DNA from: Aurantimonadaceae bacterium
Lineage (GTDB): Bacteria > Pseudomonadota > Alphaproteobacteria > Rhizobiales > Rhizobiaceae
Direction: 5' to 3'
Length of the DNA stretch: 8,103 nucleotides
NCBI GenBank assembly: GCA_003232595.1
Contig: QIIJ01000214.1
Span: 1-8,103 of the forward strand
A program made the translations under genes and the position numbers. The notes beneath the pieces were generated by a model. It worked only from the letters and a program-made list of their open reading frames with translations, ran no database searches and had not been told where the DNA came from. Numbering within the stretch: position 1 is the stretch's first letter; the number at the start of each line of letters is the position of its first letter. This document shows, one piece after another, positions 6,636 to 8,103 of the stretch.

Positions 6636-7145
6636 TCAGCTTTCTGTCGGCTCGCCAACCGATAAGTCGCGTTGCCATCCCTCGTGCTGAATGGTCAGGG
6701 TCTGGATGCCAACCGTATTCATGGCGTTTGAGTCCAGATCCGGCAAAGCCTGAAATTCTGAAACCCAGGCGCGATTGATCTGATAGGCAAGCGCTGGCTG
6801 GCTCTGTAAATTGAGCACTTCAATGACCAGATTACGGCGAAAATTCTTCAGGGATATTGCGCCATCGCCATCCAGATTGTTGATAAGATTGGCCCATTCT
6901 TCAAAGCCGTTGTCGTGAGTAAGGCCCTGTTCAAGGGTGATTGGTTCATAGCTCGTACCGCCAGGCAGTTTGCGCACATGCGATAGTTCGCCCGCCGTGC
7001 GCCAATCTACCGCTTCGGTGGTTCGTTTTAGCGCCGACATCTTCGAAAGACCCGCAACCTGGGTGCCGTCGATTACCACACGAAACTTGAAAGTCCGATA
7101 CGGATCGTAGCGGTGAGTATTTACTGGGAAAAGTGGGGCAGCCAT
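6636..7145 (-). CDS. Inner tube protein (T4 gp19-like, phage tail region family; Afp1/Pvc1 type)
   Basis: This is the hexameric inner-tube subunit through which cargo is carried and which is propelled by the sheath. It is 169 residues, the usual length for this family. The start is ATG 7145, with AGGAGA 7 nt upstream; an upstream in-frame start near 7181 would lie inside the sheath gene and has no ribosome site. The N-terminus (LFPVNTHRYDPYRTFKFRV) is the typical tube opening. KLPGGTSYEPITLEQGLTHD (59-78) and EEWANLINN (82-90) match the central conserved block, and LPDLDSNAMNTVGIQTLTIQ (134-153) with HEGWQRD (154-160) closes the family signature. It has no signal peptide or membrane segment, as expected for a particle assembled in the cytoplasm. 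Only one such tube gene is visible; a Pvc7-type tube-initiator gene lies further down the operon. Confidence 0.96.
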   Translation of the reverse strand: MAAPLFPVNTHRYDPYRTFKFRVVIDGTQVAGLSKMSALKRTTEAVDWRTAGELSHVRKLPGGTSYEPITLEQGLTHDNGFEEWANLINNLDGDGAISLKNFRRNLVIEVLNLQSQPALAYQINRAWVSEFQALPDLDSNAMNTVGIQTLTIQHEGWQRDLSVGEPTES

Positions 7146-7152
7146 GTTTCTG

Positions 7153-7158
7153 TCTCCT
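7153..7158 (-). promoter_or_regulatory. Ribosome binding site of the tube gene
   Basis: AGGAGA on the coding strand lies 7 nt before ATG 7145, within the sheath-tube gap. It fixes the tube start at 7145 rather than at the upstream in-frame codon near 7181. This is the only junction in the window with a real gap, and the site is strong, as expected for a highly expressed structural subunit. Confidence 0.8.
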
Positions 7159-7164
7159 GTTGAC

Positions 7165-8103
7165 TTATTGCTGGCCGACAATCTGCTGTAGGCGCACGAT
7201 CACAAATTCTGCTGGTTTGACGGGGGCAAAACCGACAAGGACAACCACTCGTCCGGCGTCAATGTCTCCCTGGGTCATGGTGTCGCCAAGGCCGCAGCGG
7301 ACAAAATAGGCATCCGAGGCTTTTTCGCCCTGAAAGGCACCGGCACGGAACAAGCCGTTCATGAAATTGCCAATATTAAGCCGCAGCGATGACCAAAGAA
7401 GATGATTGTTGGGTTCAAACACCGCCCATTGAATGCTCTGATAAATTGATTCCTCAATCATTATTGCCGTGCGCCGTACCGGTACATAGCGCCATTCCGG
7501 GTCTGATTTGGTAGCCAGGGTTCGTGTCCCCCAGATCACTGCATCCGAAATTATCCGTCGGATACAATTGACCCCAACCGGGTTGAGACTGTCCTGTTCA
7601 TCGTCGCCAACACGAATAACCGTGTCGGAAATACCCGATACGGTGGCTTGAAGACCTGCCGGCGCTTTCCACACACCACGGCGCCCATCAGTTCGCGCCC
7701 ACACTCCGGCGGCAAAGGCCGATGGCGGCACGTTGACAATCTGTTGCCGGTCAGCACGCAATTCGGGATGGTAATGCGGGTTTGCAACTTCAACCCAGGG
7801 ATAATAGGTCGCTGAATAAGTCGATGTCGGGAAACCTTCATCAAAAAAGGACTTACTCGAGGTGAATTCCAGTGACGGGTCCGGGTCGATGATCAACATG
7901 CGGTTTTTCATCCGCGTTGCGTGGCTGAGAAATGCCTGAATGTTGTCTTTTGCCGCAACCGCACTGTCCTGCCAGGACTGGCCGGGCATCAAAATGATGC
8001 TGATATCACGGATCTTGAGCAGCTCCTGGTGCAATGCCGAGTTGCTATATTCAGCAGGACCTGGCAGTGAGCCTACCGATCCACCATCCAGTGTGGCCTG
8101 TGA
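7165..8103 (-). CDS. Contractile tail sheath protein (eCIS type), C-terminal part, 5' end outside window
   Basis: This is the sheath subunit that polymerises around the inner tube and contracts to drive it into a target. The frame is open to the window edge, giving 312 residues and a TAA stop. An in-frame TTG at 8034 is internal, because the codons before it (SQATLDGG...EYSNSA) read on as typical sheath sequence. Sheath hallmarks are YYPWVEV near residue 100, VPPSAFAAGVWARTD (125-139) then RGVWKAPAG, WRYVPVRR (204-211), IEESIYQSIQWAVFEPNN (216-233), and the C-terminal domain motif TMTQGDIDAGR followed by APVKPAEFVI (293-302). The C-terminal domain is the most conserved part of the family and supplies the strands that link neighbouring subunits. 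Family assignment is firm. Whether this is the only sheath gene (Afp has three) cannot be seen here. The tube gene follows after a short gap. Confidence 0.96.
   Translation of the reverse strand, partial: SQATLDGGSVGSLPGPAEYSNSALHQELLKIRDISIILMPGQSWQDSAVAAKDNIQAFLSHATRMKNRMLIIDPDPSLEFTSSKSFFDEGFPTSTYSATYYPWVEVANPHYHPELRADRQQIVNVPPSAFAAGVWARTDGRRGVWKAPAGLQATVSGISDTVIRVGDDEQDSLNPVGVNCIRRIISDAVIWGTRTLATKSDPEWRYVPVRRTAIMIEESIYQSIQWAVFEPNNHLLWSSLRLNIGNFMNGLFRAGAFQGEKASDAYFVRCGLGDTMTQGDIDAGRVVVLVGFAPVKPAEFVIVRLQQIVGQQ

Noticed and set aside
7146..7164. A terminator or attenuator in the sheath-tube gap
   Set aside because: The gap is under 20 nt, has no inverted repeat or T run, and is filled by the tube ribosome site.
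7165..8034. TTG at 8034 as the start of the sheath gene
   Set aside because: The reading frame stays open to the window edge and the upstream residues continue as sheath sequence; full-length sheath proteins are also considerably longer than 289 residues.
1..8103. Type VI secretion system or ordinary prophage
   Set aside because: The DUF4255 cap next to a Pvc15-type ATPase is specific to eCIS. No TssB/C pair, ClpV, membrane complex, terminase, capsid, integrase or lysis gene is present in the window.

Overview
The window is a stretch of one operon, all on the minus strand and transcribed from high to low coordinates. It encodes the core of a contractile phage-tail-like injection system of the extracellular type (eCIS; relatives are Afp, PVC, MAC, AlgoCIS and the Streptomyces CIS). 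The diagnostic combination is a contractile sheath, a T4 gp19-like tube, a Pvc16-type DUF4255 cap protein and a Pvc15-type AAA+ ATPase, with no terminase, capsid, integrase or type VI secretion gene (ClpV, TssJLM) between them. Base composition is moderate, slightly above half G+C by eye, and the genes have good Shine-Dalgarno sites, which fits a free-living bacterium. I cannot place the taxon; a Gram-negative such as a proteobacterium is a guess.

Layout in transcription order: sheath C-terminal part (8103-7165, 5' end cut by the window edge); inner tube (7145-6636); gp26/gp51-like baseplate-hub chaperone family protein with CxxC pairs (6631-5810); long, cysteine-free, probably disordered protein with a short ordered-looking C-terminal motif (5813-4815); DUF4255 cap protein with an extra beta-rich C-terminal region (4813-3749); AAA+ ATPase (3752-2409); small eCIS-type protein (2449-2180); Pvc7-type tube initiator (2192-1545); separate LysM protein (1545-1219); gp27/gpD-like hub (1216-80); first 27 codons of a gene that by position should be the gp5/gpV-like spike (83-1, cut by the window edge).

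The genes are packed head to tail. The largest gap is 18-19 nt, between sheath and tube; most other junctions are ATGA or TGATG overlaps, or gaps of a few bases, so translation is probably coupled throughout. I see no internal promoter, terminator, RNA gene, repeat, insertion sequence or CRISPR array. No stretch over 300 bases lacks a gene.

Functionally the set covers tube polymerisation (tube, tube initiator, LysM adaptor, hub, spike), sheath polymerisation and termination (sheath, cap), and assembly helpers (ATPase, gp26/51-like protein, small protein, disordered protein). Baseplate wedge genes (gp25, gp6 and gp7-like), tape measure, fibres and any toxin cargo are absent here and would be expected beyond the low-coordinate edge. 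The points most worth attention are the disordered protein with a conserved-looking tail, the splitting of Pvc7 and Pvc8 functions into separate genes, and the placement of cap and ATPase in the middle of the tube/hub genes.
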